From a virus: DNA of 25,184 nt. The notes beneath the pieces were generated by a model that saw nothing but the letters and a program-made list of their open reading frames with translations, was not told the DNA's origin and ran no database searches. Every line of letters starts with the position of its first letter. The first letter of the stretch is position 1. The position numbers and the translations under genes were made by a program. Below are positions 12,609-20,755 of this stretch, in pieces. The DNA is taken from IMG/VR virus record IMGVR_UViG_3300007509_000058, positions 1 to 25,184 of that record. The stretch is one strand, 5' to 3'.

Positions 12609-14828
12609 TTAAGCCATGTTGTTCTTATAATATGGGGTGGGACCTCCGCCATTCTGAAGTCCGTTTTGTGTCACTTGGGTTGCAAATTGAGTTCCGGCGG
12701 ATAACTCAACATTTACGTTTCTGCCAGCCTTGGTTGCTTCGATCAACTCAACTAAAAGCTGGTTAGTATCAGCGCTGCTTGCCCCGCCTGAGGCACCACC
12801 TCGTGCCCGGGAAGGGATTGAGGCTCCTAACCGTGGGGACCTAGGAGACGAGGTGAAATCTCCAAAAAGGGGACCTCCGTCTTTGCCGACCAGGGCGGCA
12901 TCGTCCTTGTGTATTTCAGTTACTTTTCCATCCTTGAAAATAGCGTCATTAACTTTTTTAGTCCCGGAGCTTGCGAGGCCAAAAGTTGCAGCGCCGAGGG
13001 TGCCGGCAATGCCTGCCCACATCGCGACGCTAGCGCCGCCCGTAAACGGAGCAGCAATCATAGCCGCTACGCCTGCCGCCATGAGCCCAGCAGTGGCAAA
13101 ATGAGGAAGCATATTGATTGCTTTCCCGAGCCAACCGGCAAAGGTAGCAAATACTTTAATCATCGGTACCAGAGTCTGTTCAACAAACGGACGAAGATCT
13201 GCGGCAAGTGCAGCGAAAGCGGATTTTAATTGATCCACCATCTTTTGGGTAGAACGTGCCTGCTCTTCTAGTTCCTTTTGAGTCTGTGCCTGCAACTCAT
13301 ATTCAGCTGTCGACATCTTCATGATTCTGGATGCCTCGTCGACACTCATACCAAGTGCAGAGGCAATTGCTTGTTTTTCAAATCGATTCATTGCATCAAA
13401 TTGCATGCCTGAGGCGTCGACAGTATCGCGGATCATCTGCAGCCGTTCACCTTCCTTGGCGTTCAACATATCAATTGAGTTGAGATATGGACCACCCAAG
13501 ATTGCATTCAACTTGCCAACAGAGGTTGCGGCACCCTCGAATGTATCGAATTGTTTGGCTATTGACATAAGTTTGCCGACGGCAATACCTGTTGCTTTTG
13601 CTTGCTTGGCTAAGTCTTCAAAGACATCTATTGCCTGGGCGCCGTACTTACTGAGTTCTCCAAAGGCGCCTTCAAAGTCGGAGGCCATCTTGTCCATGGG
13701 AACTTCGAGAGAGGCTGCAGCACCACCAATCCGCAACATCGTGGCTTGAATAGATCTCGGTCCTTGTCCAAGAGAACGGGATAGTTGATCAAAGATCTTC
13801 CCAGCAGTACCGGCGGAAACACCTAGCTTCTCGTACAGGACTGCTGTGTCGACAAGGAGCGCGCGGTTGGCGCTGCTTAGTTCTGTAAACTGAGAGAAAC
13901 TGGAATAGAGAGCCTGGAAAGCTTTGCCGGCATCTGCTGCTGATACGCCGGCGACGACATTGCGACGTTCAGTTTGAGCAATCTCTAGATTATACTTTGT
14001 GCTGGCTCCTGTTGCTTTGCGGAAAGAAGAGATTGCTTCATCTTGTGCGGTGATGAGCTTCATTGTGCCACCAATTGCCAACTCGGCGACCTTTAAGAAT
14101 CCTGCAGCGCCGAGTGATTTAGAAACCAACCCCATTGCTTTTGATAAGCCGCCGGGACCTGTGGCTGTTCCCTTCATCGTGAGGAATTGCTTTTTCAAAT
14201 TCATCATGGTTTCTACCGCCCCGCCGCTCTTCAAACCCAAGCCGAGCGTCTTTTGTCCGAGGTGTTCAAGCTGTTCGGTCAGTCCTTTTTCACCCGCGAG
14301 GGCCCTGGTTGTTAACTTGACATCGTGCTTTAATAGTATTAACTGGTCACGGAGTTCTTTGGTCCCCTCGGCGACCTCCTTGTCGGTCGCTTTGTTCCTG
14401 TACATCTCCTTGCGCTTCGATGCCAGAGCGACCTCGGCATCCTGGACGCGGATTTCCTGTTCCTTAAGTTCTTTGGCAAAAGCTTTTGATGTACTTTCAG
14501 TAAAATCGTTATAGATTACATCAATCTCTTTAAGTTCCTGTCGAAGGAAGTCCAGGGCCTTTTTTTGTTCACCCAACGCATCATTGGCTGTCTGCACTGA
14601 GCGCGCGTAGGCATCCTGAGCAAGCCGAGCATCGCCGAAGACCTTCTCGTTCTCTGTCGCGGCTTTGGTGGTTTGCTCCAAAGCCTCTCTTTCTTCGCCG
14701 GAGGATTGCGCTGTACCGGTTGAGGGTTTTCCGGATTTCTTATCCCCTGACTTTTTACCTCCAGGAGATTTGGCGCGCTTTTTTAATTCATCTAAAATTT
14801 CTTGTAGGAGTTGTGCCTCGGACGCCAT
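12609..14828 (-). CDS. Tail tape measure protein
   Basis: The 739-aa protein sets tail length and is injected with the DNA. The N-terminal 200 residues are charged helices with a Lys/Gly/Ser-rich linker (17-45) and long coiled coil (about 80-180). The centre is Ala/Gly/Lys-rich alternation (AMGLVSKSLGAAGFLK, KAFQALYSSFSQFTEL, KLMSIAKQFDTFEGAA). A hydrophobic helical hairpin lies at about 579-618 (GLMAAGVAAMIAAPFTGGAS then MWAGIAGTLGAATFGLA), the usual membrane-inserting element. The C-terminus is Gly/Ser/Asn-rich. If helical spacing of about 1.5 angstrom per residue applies, the tail would be near 110 nm, close to T4. It follows the chaperone-type genes, the standard order. Confidence 0.85.
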   Translation of the reverse strand: MASEAQLLQEILDELKKRAKSPGGKKSGDKKSGKPSTGTAQSSGEEREALEQTTKAATENEKVFGDARLAQDAYARSVQTANDALGEQKKALDFLRQELKEIDVIYNDFTESTSKAFAKELKEQEIRVQDAEVALASKRKEMYRNKATDKEVAEGTKELRDQLILLKHDVKLTTRALAGEKGLTEQLEHLGQKTLGLGLKSGGAVETMMNLKKQFLTMKGTATGPGGLSKAMGLVSKSLGAAGFLKVAELAIGGTMKLITAQDEAISSFRKATGASTKYNLEIAQTERRNVVAGVSAADAGKAFQALYSSFSQFTELSSANRALLVDTAVLYEKLGVSAGTAGKIFDQLSRSLGQGPRSIQATMLRIGGAAASLEVPMDKMASDFEGAFGELSKYGAQAIDVFEDLAKQAKATGIAVGKLMSIAKQFDTFEGAATSVGKLNAILGGPYLNSIDMLNAKEGERLQMIRDTVDASGMQFDAMNRFEKQAIASALGMSVDEASRIMKMSTAEYELQAQTQKELEEQARSTQKMVDQLKSAFAALAADLRPFVEQTLVPMIKVFATFAGWLGKAINMLPHFATAGLMAAGVAAMIAAPFTGGASVAMWAGIAGTLGAATFGLASSGTKKVNDAIFKDGKVTEIHKDDAALVGKDGGPLFGDFTSSPRSPRLGASIPSRARGGASGGASSADTNQLLVELIEATKAGRNVNVELSAGTQFATQVTQNGLQNGGGPTPYYKNNMA

Positions 14829-14840
14829 TTATAAACCCCC

Positions 14841-15170
14841 CTAGTTGGCAAATGGCCAGCGGATGCCGGTTTCGAATTCGAATTTTCTTACGGCATCATC
14901 GAGCTGGTATTTTGAGTTTAGTGTCTGTGCATCATTGAGACCATGCTTTACAAAAGAGTCCATATAACGCTTTTCACGTTGGAGGGCGGTAAAAAAAGAA
15001 GTTATTTGTGAAGGATTGCCGCCCATTGAAACATTTAAGCTGGGAGCGCGCCCGCTATACAAACTTTGCATTAAAAAATATACATCATTTGAAAAATCGC
15101 TATAAACGTCCTCTGTGAGAATCGCATTATTCTTCATATTCAAGTTCAGATGAATCTTCTTTTTTATCAT
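14841..15170 (-). CDS. Small unknown protein between chaperone and tape measure
   Basis: The 109-aa product begins basic (MIKKKIHLNLNMKNN), has a Ser/Gly-rich middle (SGRAPSLNVSMGGNPS) and ends with a helical segment KHGLNDAQTLNSKYQLDDAVRKFE and GIRWPFAN. No known motif. It sits 12 nt before the tape measure gene and carries its own CTATTTA motif 18 nt upstream, with GAGGG as ribosome binding site. Location suggests a part in tape measure or baseplate hub assembly. Confidence 0.65.
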   Translation of the reverse strand: MIKKKIHLNLNMKNNAILTEDVYSDFSNDVYFLMQSLYSGRAPSLNVSMGGNPSQITSFFTALQREKRYMDSFVKHGLNDAQTLNSKYQLDDAVRKFEFETGIRWPFAN

Positions 15171-15188
15171 TTATGAGCCCTCATTAAA

Positions 15189-15195
15189 TAAATAG
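15189..15195 (-). promoter_or_regulatory. Putative late promoter element CTATTTA
   Basis: The minus strand reads GCGACTATTTATTTAATG, 18 nt before the ATG of the 109-aa gene. It comes just after the end of the gp51-like frame. It would head the tape measure/baseplate transcription unit. Confidence 0.55.
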
Positions 15196-15219
15196 TCGCT
15201 GGCGCAAAAAGGCGTCGGT

Positions 15220-15426
15220 TCAACCCTTCATCGCTTCTTCGATTTGTTTATTTTCTTCTTCGTACTCTTTAATTAGTCTTTCTACAAACCAATGTCGCAG
15301 CTGAATGGGCAAGTTATATGCCTCGAAAAATGACCAGCCGCCATGATGCTTCAGAATAAAGAGCTCTTCGTATACCGAAGCTTGATAATCAGTCGCTAGG
15401 CCAAAAAAAGTCTGCCGTGAGCGGCA
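15220..15426 (-). CDS. gp51-like frame, reachable by +1/-2 frameshift from the gp26-like gene
   Basis: After a TAA at 15427-15429 this frame stays open to TGA at 15220-15222. From the slippery T-run it encodes about 60 residues: GLATDYQASVYEELFILKHH, GGWSFFEAYNLP, IQLRHWFVERLIKEYEEE and a tail EEAMKG. The core (ILKHHGGWSFFEAYNLPIQLRxWFVERL) looks like the short helical proteins of the T4 gp51 or phage tail-assembly chaperone type. There is no ATG or GTG start; the first TTG (15312) is halfway through the conserved part. The frame overlaps the last 13 codons of the gp26-like gene. Shifting +1 or -2 at the seven-T run would fuse the two into a protein of about 341-342 aa. A homopolymer sequencing error is the alternative. 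Confidence 0.7.
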   Translation of the reverse strand, partial: CRSRQTFFGLATDYQASVYEELFILKHHGGWSFFEAYNLPIQLRHWFVERLIKEYEEENKQIEEAMKG

Positions 15427-16246
15427 TTACCACCTTCCCGGCGTAGGAGCAGCGATCGCAGGTAAACTCGTGATTGAGGTCGACGTCGGGCTTGATCTTC
15501 TCATAAATGCGACGTAGGAAGCGGGAATCCATTGATGGCATTAGATCTACAAATTGTGCCACCATGCCAGGATCTACTACACCATTCACTGAAACGATGA
15601 CAGCTTTCAGTAGATCGGTGCTGCGACTATCAGGAAGATTCATTTTCTTCTTTCTTTCTGCAGCGGCAGACAATTGCTTCTCGATGCCGGCAGTTAAAAG
15701 TCGCACCTCTAAGACGACGGCAGTGGTGGGAAGTTTAAATTTAAATGTGCCCGCGGGTGTTGCCTCGATGTCCTCGGGGATTGAGTCTGCACAATGGAGG
15801 CTTAACGCATGCAGATCGAATGTTGTGTCGTTTACCTCATTGCAGTTGGGGCAAGTCAAACTCGTAGCATAATCAGCACCAAACCCTGTGATGCGAGCGC
15901 CGATGACGAGCGCGTTTTTATCTCCAATTAAGAAGTCATCCAGATTTAATCCCTGATCAACCAAGAGCGCCTGGAGCATTCTATCTAAGGCGATGCCCTT
16001 TTTCAGCAATGCTTCACTTGTTAAAATGTCTTCTTCTTTTGCCGTCATGTGACGGAGTTCCACAGACTCTACGCCTGCCAGGGGACTGTCTTCTGTGTAA
16101 AATCTACCTTTACTGGGGAGATCAACAAATTCTGTTGGTGTTACAAATGAAAAAATATCTCCACCCGTAGTCATGGTGGGTGGTGGGGGGCTGTTATCCT
16201 CGGGGCGTGGTGGTGTAAGTCGCTCTGAATTCTTTTTGCGAGCCAT
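15389..16246 (-). CDS. 26: gp26-like baseplate hub/assembly protein with zinc ribbon
   Basis: The 285-aa protein has the T4 gp26-family core. LPSKGRFY (43-50) leads to VELRHMTAKEEDILTSEAL (62-80), LKKGIALDRMLQALL (81-95) and LIGDKNALVIGARITGFGADY (106-126). Two Cys pairs, CPNC (132-135) and CDRC (263-266), would form one zinc ribbon bringing the ends together. The first 30 residues are Pro-rich and disordered. The frame ends WPSD just after two Phe codons on a seven-T run, from which a gp51-like frame can be entered. T4 gp26 and gp51 are needed to assemble the baseplate hub; tail chaperone pairs of other phages (lambda G/GT, P2 E/E') use similar shifts. Position between tube and tape measure is as expected. 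Confidence 0.8.
   Translation of the reverse strand: MARKKNSERLTPPRPEDNSPPPPTMTTGGDIFSFVTPTEFVDLPSKGRFYTEDSPLAGVESVELRHMTAKEEDILTSEALLKKGIALDRMLQALLVDQGLNLDDFLIGDKNALVIGARITGFGADYATSLTCPNCNEVNDTTFDLHALSLHCADSIPEDIEATPAGTFKFKLPTTAVVLEVRLLTAGIEKQLSAAAERKKKMNLPDSRSTDLLKAVIVSVNGVVDPGMVAQFVDLMPSMDSRFLRRIYEKIKPDVDLNHEFTCDRCSYAGKVVMPLTADFFWPSD
15403..15410 (-). promoter_or_regulatory. Probable programmed frameshift site CTTTTTTT
   Basis: The mRNA reads GAC-UUU-UUU-UGG in the gp26 frame. Phe-tRNA in the P site on UUU can re-pair perfectly after a +1 step (next codon GGC) or a -2 step; both enter the gp51-like frame. A -1 step would meet UAG two codons later. Confidence 0.6.
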
Positions 16247-16264
16247 TAATTACCTTCTTTCTTA

Positions 16265-16840
16265 TCACGGATCGGCAGAAAATGAAATCGCAGGTCCGGG
16301 AGTGTATATGGCATAATCATACCGCATTGTGACCGAAACATTAAGTAATTCTGTATCATTGTCGTAGTTTAGATCGCCAAAGGTTGCATTAGTTACAAAT
16401 GCATTAATCAATTGCCATTCACCAACATTGCCACCTTCGCCATTGAGTTCCTGAATGTTCACGAGACCAAGAGCGGTGAGTGCGTCTTTCTTATTAACTG
16501 TACCAGGCGCCTGATTGCTGTTAATGACGTCTTCCTGGAAATCCGGTCGCAAGTAGCCCATATCAGTAAGGGCGTTCATAAGGAGAGCATTGCCGTCAGG
16601 GTTGATGGCGTTAACGATCACAGCGTTGACGGTTTGCCATTCAACAGAGCCGGGATAGTAATAGGTATTTCCCAAAAACTTATGGGGAGCTTCGCCCACC
16701 GTATAAGCTGGCTTCGTGACCGACTTGGCAAGATATTTAGCGTACGTGAACTCGCTGCTGGGACTTACAAGCCCCGGGATGTCTAAGATAAATCTATGTG
16801 CGCGTTTTGGTTCTGATAAAGCGCTTGTCCAGAATGGCAT
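16265..16840 (-). CDS. 19: Tail tube protein, gp19-like
   Basis: The 191-aa subunit stacks as hexameric rings to make the inner tail tube. The N-terminus (FWTSALSEPKRAHRFILDIP), the loop SVTKPAYTVGEAPHKFLGNTYYYPG (41-65) and VEWQTVNAVIVNAINPD match the T4 gp19 family, and the C-terminus LLNVSVTMRYDYAIY is the closing strand. The length is close to T4 gp19 (163 aa). The gene has its own CTATTTA motif and the leader TAAGGAGTATATAAACA before ATG 16840. It follows the sheath gene after a hairpin terminator, as expected for sheath and tube made in different amounts. Confidence 0.92.
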   Translation of the reverse strand: MPFWTSALSEPKRAHRFILDIPGLVSPSSEFTYAKYLAKSVTKPAYTVGEAPHKFLGNTYYYPGSVEWQTVNAVIVNAINPDGNALLMNALTDMGYLRPDFQEDVINSNQAPGTVNKKDALTALGLVNIQELNGEGGNVGEWQLINAFVTNATFGDLNYDNDTELLNVSVTMRYDYAIYTPGPAISFSADP

Positions 16841-16870
16841 TGTTTATATACTCCTTATAAGTTCTAAAGT

Positions 16871-16877
16871 TAAATAG
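16871..16877 (-). promoter_or_regulatory. Putative late promoter element CTATTTA
   Basis: The minus strand reads ACACTATTTAACTTTAG, starting 1 nt past the sheath terminator stem and 30 nt before the tube ATG. The leader contains AAGGAG. Confidence 0.65.
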
Positions 16878-16878
16878 T

Positions 16879-16900
16879 GTGGGAGGTAAAAACCTCCCAC
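16879..16900 (-). terminator. Hairpin terminator after the sheath gene
   Basis: A perfect 9-bp stem GTGGGAGGT/ACCTCCCAC with a 4-nt loop (TTTT on the transcribed strand) starts 4 nt after the sheath stop. The following sequence ACTATTTAACTTT has no continuous U-run, so termination may be partial. Confidence 0.7.
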
Positions 16901-16904
16901 TTTA

Positions 16905-19742
16905 TTAATCGTCAAATGACGCTCCTGTTCTTGTGATATTAAAATCAATTGCGATAAATTCAATAGCTCGTGTGGGCTTCAGGAATATACGCGCATACAT
17001 TATGTTTCTATCAATCAAATCCGGAGTTGTCGTTGTGTCATCAAGAACAAGTTTATAATCAGAGAGACCGAAGTTTGTCTTGATGTCAGCAAGAATCGGT
17101 GTAACTGCTGAGATAAACCGATTCCAAGTTGTCTGAACGTTAGGATCGAAGAGAAGACGCGAGGCAACTTGCGAAATACGCTTCTTAACAAAGATCATAA
17201 GACGTCGGACATTAATGCGATCCAATGCTGATGGTGTAACCTGAAGGGTCTTCTGACCGAAGATTACAATCCCTTCTGCGGGGAACTTAGCAATGGGGTT
17301 GATATTGGCTGCATACAGATCATCCCGGTCGACGCGGCGGAGCTGATGTGAAACATCCGTAATAGGAATACCAGCTGCACCCTCAGTGAGTCCACCGCGG
17401 TTGAAGCCAGCCGGCGCGAACCAGACCTGGGTCTTCTTCTGCGAACTTGAGAACGTTCCCAAAGCAGCAACAGAAGGTGGCAACCAGACGGACGAGCCGT
17501 TAATGGTGTCGCGAGCACGGAGCCATGGGAAGAAAGCACAAGCGTAAGAGCTATTGATCGCTCGGGATCGTAGGCTGTTAATAACACTGCTAATTTCGCT
17601 AGCGGTGTTATTGCGTACGACGGCGGTGCCCTCGGCTCGGGGCTTGAAACCACCCTCAAGATCAACAACTGCCAGAGCATCTGCGCGGTCTTCACACACG
17701 TTAATCAACTGGTTCGTAAGACCGCTCTGCTTAATGCCCGGGATGGATGCGAGATTCATCTCAACCACCTCAGGATCTGCTGTAGAGTCGATAGACTGTC
17801 GAATCGAGTTAAAGGTGTAGCTCGTCGTGTCGGTAGGCGTAGTGCCATCCCACTGACTATTACGGAAGGGATCAAGCTCGGTAATATCTAAGCCATCGAA
17901 ACCACCGTAGAGGGGTACCGTAAAGCGGTCGAAGCCAGCGTCGAGGACGCCAGAAACAGCACCGTTAACATTCACCAAGGCGGTGCCATCGGCATGCGAA
18001 CCAGAGACCCAAGTACCCGCGGAACCACTGATGTCATCCAGAGTGAAATACATCGAGAGTTCCCTGACTCCAGTAGAGGCGCCGGCGAACATGTCGCCAA
18101 CCATTTGTCCGCGGGGGCGGAGCAAATCGATATTAGACTGGTCAAAGACGGTTCCGCCGGCGGTGCGGCTAGCCTGGAACCCAAAGTATGCATCGGTCGC
18201 GTTATTAAGGTTACCGGATGCAGCGCTGACGCGCAGTTCGGGTGCGGGATAAAGTACTGAAGCACTGAGTTGTGATCCCGAGACAACGAAAACACCATCG
18301 GTGATTAGAGCGGCGCCCGAGATGCTCACGGGACGGGCTTCTACGTGGAGGGCTGAACCGGTGACCCAGTTTCCAGCAGAAGTAGATGCAAGGACGGTAT
18401 CGTCCTCATACTTCACAATCCCCCTAAAGCCAAAGGGAAGCAAACTAGCATTTTCACCAACCGTATCTTCATTAACGGCCACGCGGATGTACTGGGAAAC
18501 ATTGTTATAGTCACCCTGTTGGATGTAGCGGCGTTCTGTTGAGTTCCATGTAGTATGCTTATCACCAATTTTGCGGGCGATGTAATTCAACGACTCTGGG
18601 TTCAGGGACAGATCATTGAACTGTTCAATGATCTTAACCACGTTGTCTGAATCGTCGAGCTTACGAACAACCAGAGAAAATGAGCCGTAATCACTTGATT
18701 CATTGGTCGATATCTTGATGTCCTGGATAGAGACCTTAAGGTTTCTATTGGTCCAGTCTCCGGGCTGGTTAAGAGCGTGAACTGTGAACAGAGTGGGCAT
18801 ATCGAGAACACTAAAAGAGTTTGATGCCGCAGCGCGTTGAAGAACATCGCAACCAATAATAGCCGGGGACTGAGCGCTTTGGACAGGGCTCCTAAAATTA
18901 TCGGCATCATTGCCAGAGTTGGCAAGATTGACGATCGCAGCGTATGTGCTGCCGCCAGGATCTGTGATATTCGCCTTTAAGTGGCGATCAAACGTCTCTC
19001 CCAAGAAATAGTTATCAGTCGACGTCATAATCGTACTATTAGTACGCTGGGGGGTTGTATTAAACACCTTTCGAATATACTTTGAGTCATTTACACTAAA
19101 GTTGAAACTAGTGGTCTTATTAGTTCCCGCCGAGTTGGCATTGTTGACAATCATCTTGAACTCATACGGATTTCCGCTGTCAACGACGACCACGTTAGAA
19201 CCCGTAGTAGCAACATCCGAACCGCTAACACTTACACCGGCTGTCGTAACCAAGGTGCCAGACAGCTGAAGGTAAGTGGAAGCATCCGTGGTATAGAATA
19301 CAGCAGCAAGCGCGCCAGTAAGAGAGAGTGCTCCTGCAGATTCAAACACCACAAGTCCCCACGCCTTACCATCGTCACCGCCGCTCCAGCCGGCTTTACC
19401 AGCGGCTGCGGCGGACGAGTCTTCATTTCCAAGAAGACGAATATAGGTTAAGGGAGAACTATTACGAAGATAAGCTTGTGCAGCATAGGCTCCATATGTA
19501 GGAGCGGAAACATTCGCGCCTAGGCGCCAAACATCTCCATTGAGGGCTCCGGGAATTGGAGCACCAAATACATTGACAAACTCGGAAAATGAGTTAACCG
19601 TAGTGGGACGCAAGGCTGGTCCTTTTTCTGCACGACCTATAACAACCGGTCCTATTCCTGCTGGAGAGGCTGGCATTTGAGAATTATCAATTTCGTTGAT
19701 AAAAACTCCGGGTGATACAAATCTATAATTTTTTACTGACAT
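16905..19742 (-). CDS. 18: Contractile tail sheath protein, gp18-like, enlarged
   Basis: The 945-aa subunit forms the contractile sheath. The N-terminus (SPGVFINEIDNSQMPASPAG, then VIGRAEKGPALRPT) and the C-terminal third (about 690-945) are the conserved sheath core. Visible there are VWFAPAGFNRGGL, AANINPIAKFPAEGIVIFGQKTL, RINVRRLMIFVKKRISQVA and the closing strand IEFIAIDFNITRTG. T4 gp18 is 659 aa; the extra 280 or so residues lie in the middle. They are Ser/Thr/Gly/Val-rich, beta-type sequence that probably forms added outer domains. The ATG at 19742 has TTTAGGAGAT upstream and its own CTATTTA motif; a terminator follows the stop. The bounds are clear and I see no frameshift. Confidence 0.95.
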   Translation of the reverse strand: MSVKNYRFVSPGVFINEIDNSQMPASPAGIGPVVIGRAEKGPALRPTTVNSFSEFVNVFGAPIPGALNGDVWRLGANVSAPTYGAYAAQAYLRNSSPLTYIRLLGNEDSSAAAAGKAGWSGGDDGKAWGLVVFESAGALSLTGALAAVFYTTDASTYLQLSGTLVTTAGVSVSGSDVATTGSNVVVVDSGNPYEFKMIVNNANSAGTNKTTSFNFSVNDSKYIRKVFNTTPQRTNSTIMTSTDNYFLGETFDRHLKANITDPGGSTYAAIVNLANSGNDADNFRSPVQSAQSPAIIGCDVLQRAAASNSFSVLDMPTLFTVHALNQPGDWTNRNLKVSIQDIKISTNESSDYGSFSLVVRKLDDSDNVVKIIEQFNDLSLNPESLNYIARKIGDKHTTWNSTERRYIQQGDYNNVSQYIRVAVNEDTVGENASLLPFGFRGIVKYEDDTVLASTSAGNWVTGSALHVEARPVSISGAALITDGVFVVSGSQLSASVLYPAPELRVSAASGNLNNATDAYFGFQASRTAGGTVFDQSNIDLLRPRGQMVGDMFAGASTGVRELSMYFTLDDISGSAGTWVSGSHADGTALVNVNGAVSGVLDAGFDRFTVPLYGGFDGLDITELDPFRNSQWDGTTPTDTTSYTFNSIRQSIDSTADPEVVEMNLASIPGIKQSGLTNQLINVCEDRADALAVVDLEGGFKPRAEGTAVVRNNTASEISSVINSLRSRAINSSYACAFFPWLRARDTINGSSVWLPPSVAALGTFSSSQKKTQVWFAPAGFNRGGLTEGAAGIPITDVSHQLRRVDRDDLYAANINPIAKFPAEGIVIFGQKTLQVTPSALDRINVRRLMIFVKKRISQVASRLLFDPNVQTTWNRFISAVTPILADIKTNFGLSDYKLVLDDTTTTPDLIDRNIMYARIFLKPTRAIEFIAIDFNITRTGASFDD

Positions 19743-19775
19743 TCGTTTTATCTCCTAAACCTGGGATATCGTTAT

Positions 19776-19782
19776 TAAATAG
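19776..19782 (-). promoter_or_regulatory. Putative late promoter element CTATTTA
   Basis: The minus strand reads ATACTATTTAATAACG in the 62-nt gap before the sheath gene, 33 nt from its ATG. Confidence 0.65.
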
Positions 19783-19804
19783 TATTGGTTGATCCTAATA
19801 GAAA

Positions 19805-20752
19805 CTAATCTCTATAAAATCCGCCTTTAATATTCTCCGGGATATCTCCAAAAATTACCTTTTCTCGCGAAAGTTTAAACTCGACCGCGTTTTCACGTCG
19901 GACAATGACCGGTTTTTCCTGGTTTTCGCCCTCTCCTATAAGATAGCCGAGTACTTCAATATTTATTGTATTTTCATAATTTCGACGGTCCATCCCTAAA
20001 GAGGCTTTGTTCGAAGTATTGCCAAAATTACCATCGATGAAAACTTCATAATAATGATTCTCGTAACTAATCCTCTTTGGCATCCGAGAATTACCTGGGA
20101 TCGTTATGAAGGGACGAATAAGCTCATTGAGTTGTTGTTGGTATTCTGTACGAACTGTTATCTCATAATTTACTGTTACCCATGTTGGGATAGGGATCGT
20201 GATGGTCTCATATACGGTCCTTTGAGCAGACATGTTCCGCTTGTTAGAATTCGCCATCTTCCCGCTAACACTTTTATCAGGACCATATTTTCTTTTTGCA
20301 TAAGCATTCTGAAATTCTGCTGTCTTCTTCTGGTTGATCTGACGTGCAACCGTAATGGTGCCCCCTTTAGCATCGGGCTCGGGGTACAGGTTTGCATATA
20401 TTGTACCTTTCCGAGTCGGGTCTTTATTCACAGAAGCACGGTTAATGGAGATAAGAGGCAACACTAAAAGCTCTGAATTGTCTCTCAAGTCCTTATTGTG
20501 CTTAATTTGATAAGCGCGCTCGGCTGTGACCCACAAAACGGGAACCTTCTTGAACCCGTCATTGGTGGTGACTGATAAATTTAAGTCTTCATCGATAAAC
20601 CGAAGCATCGCGCCATCAATTGTCTCCAGAGATGATGGCATAATCTCTATTTCTTGAAGTTTTTCTTCTACGCCCTTGTTACCGACGTAATCAAAGCGAT
20701 CTTTGCGCGCTTTATCTTCAATTTGAGCCTGCGATTTCTTGCTTCGAGCCAT
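19805..20752 (-). CDS. 15: Tail terminator / sheath stabiliser, gp15-like
   Basis: The 315-aa protein caps the tail tube and sheath and joins the tail to the neck. The diagnostic part is about 185-280: IPIPTWVTVNYEITVRTEYQ, QQLNELIRPFITIPGN and YYEVFIDGNFGNTSN, which matches the 'VTYxITxxTxYQQQxNxLI' strand-helix pattern of T4 gp15. The N-terminus is basic (MARSKKSQAQIEDKARKDRF). T4 gp15 is 272 aa. The ATG is 3 nt after the stop of the upstream gene, so the two are coupled, and the sheath gene follows. Good family match by pattern. Confidence 0.75.
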   Translation of the reverse strand: MARSKKSQAQIEDKARKDRFDYVGNKGVEEKLQEIEIMPSSLETIDGAMLRFIDEDLNLSVTTNDGFKKVPVLWVTAERAYQIKHNKDLRDNSELLVLPLISINRASVNKDPTRKGTIYANLYPEPDAKGGTITVARQINQKKTAEFQNAYAKRKYGPDKSVSGKMANSNKRNMSAQRTVYETITIPIPTWVTVNYEITVRTEYQQQLNELIRPFITIPGNSRMPKRISYENHYYEVFIDGNFGNTSNKASLGMDRRNYENTINIEVLGYLIGEGENQEKPVIVRRENAVEFKLSREKVIFGDIPENIKGGFYRD

Positions 20753-20755
20753 GAT

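Noticed and set aside
15403-15409. gp26/gp51 break as a plain sequencing error
   Set aside because: Not excluded, since the site is a homopolymer, but the codon pairing suits exact +1/-2 slippage and frameshifting is the rule for tail chaperone pairs, so I list it as a finding with this caveat.
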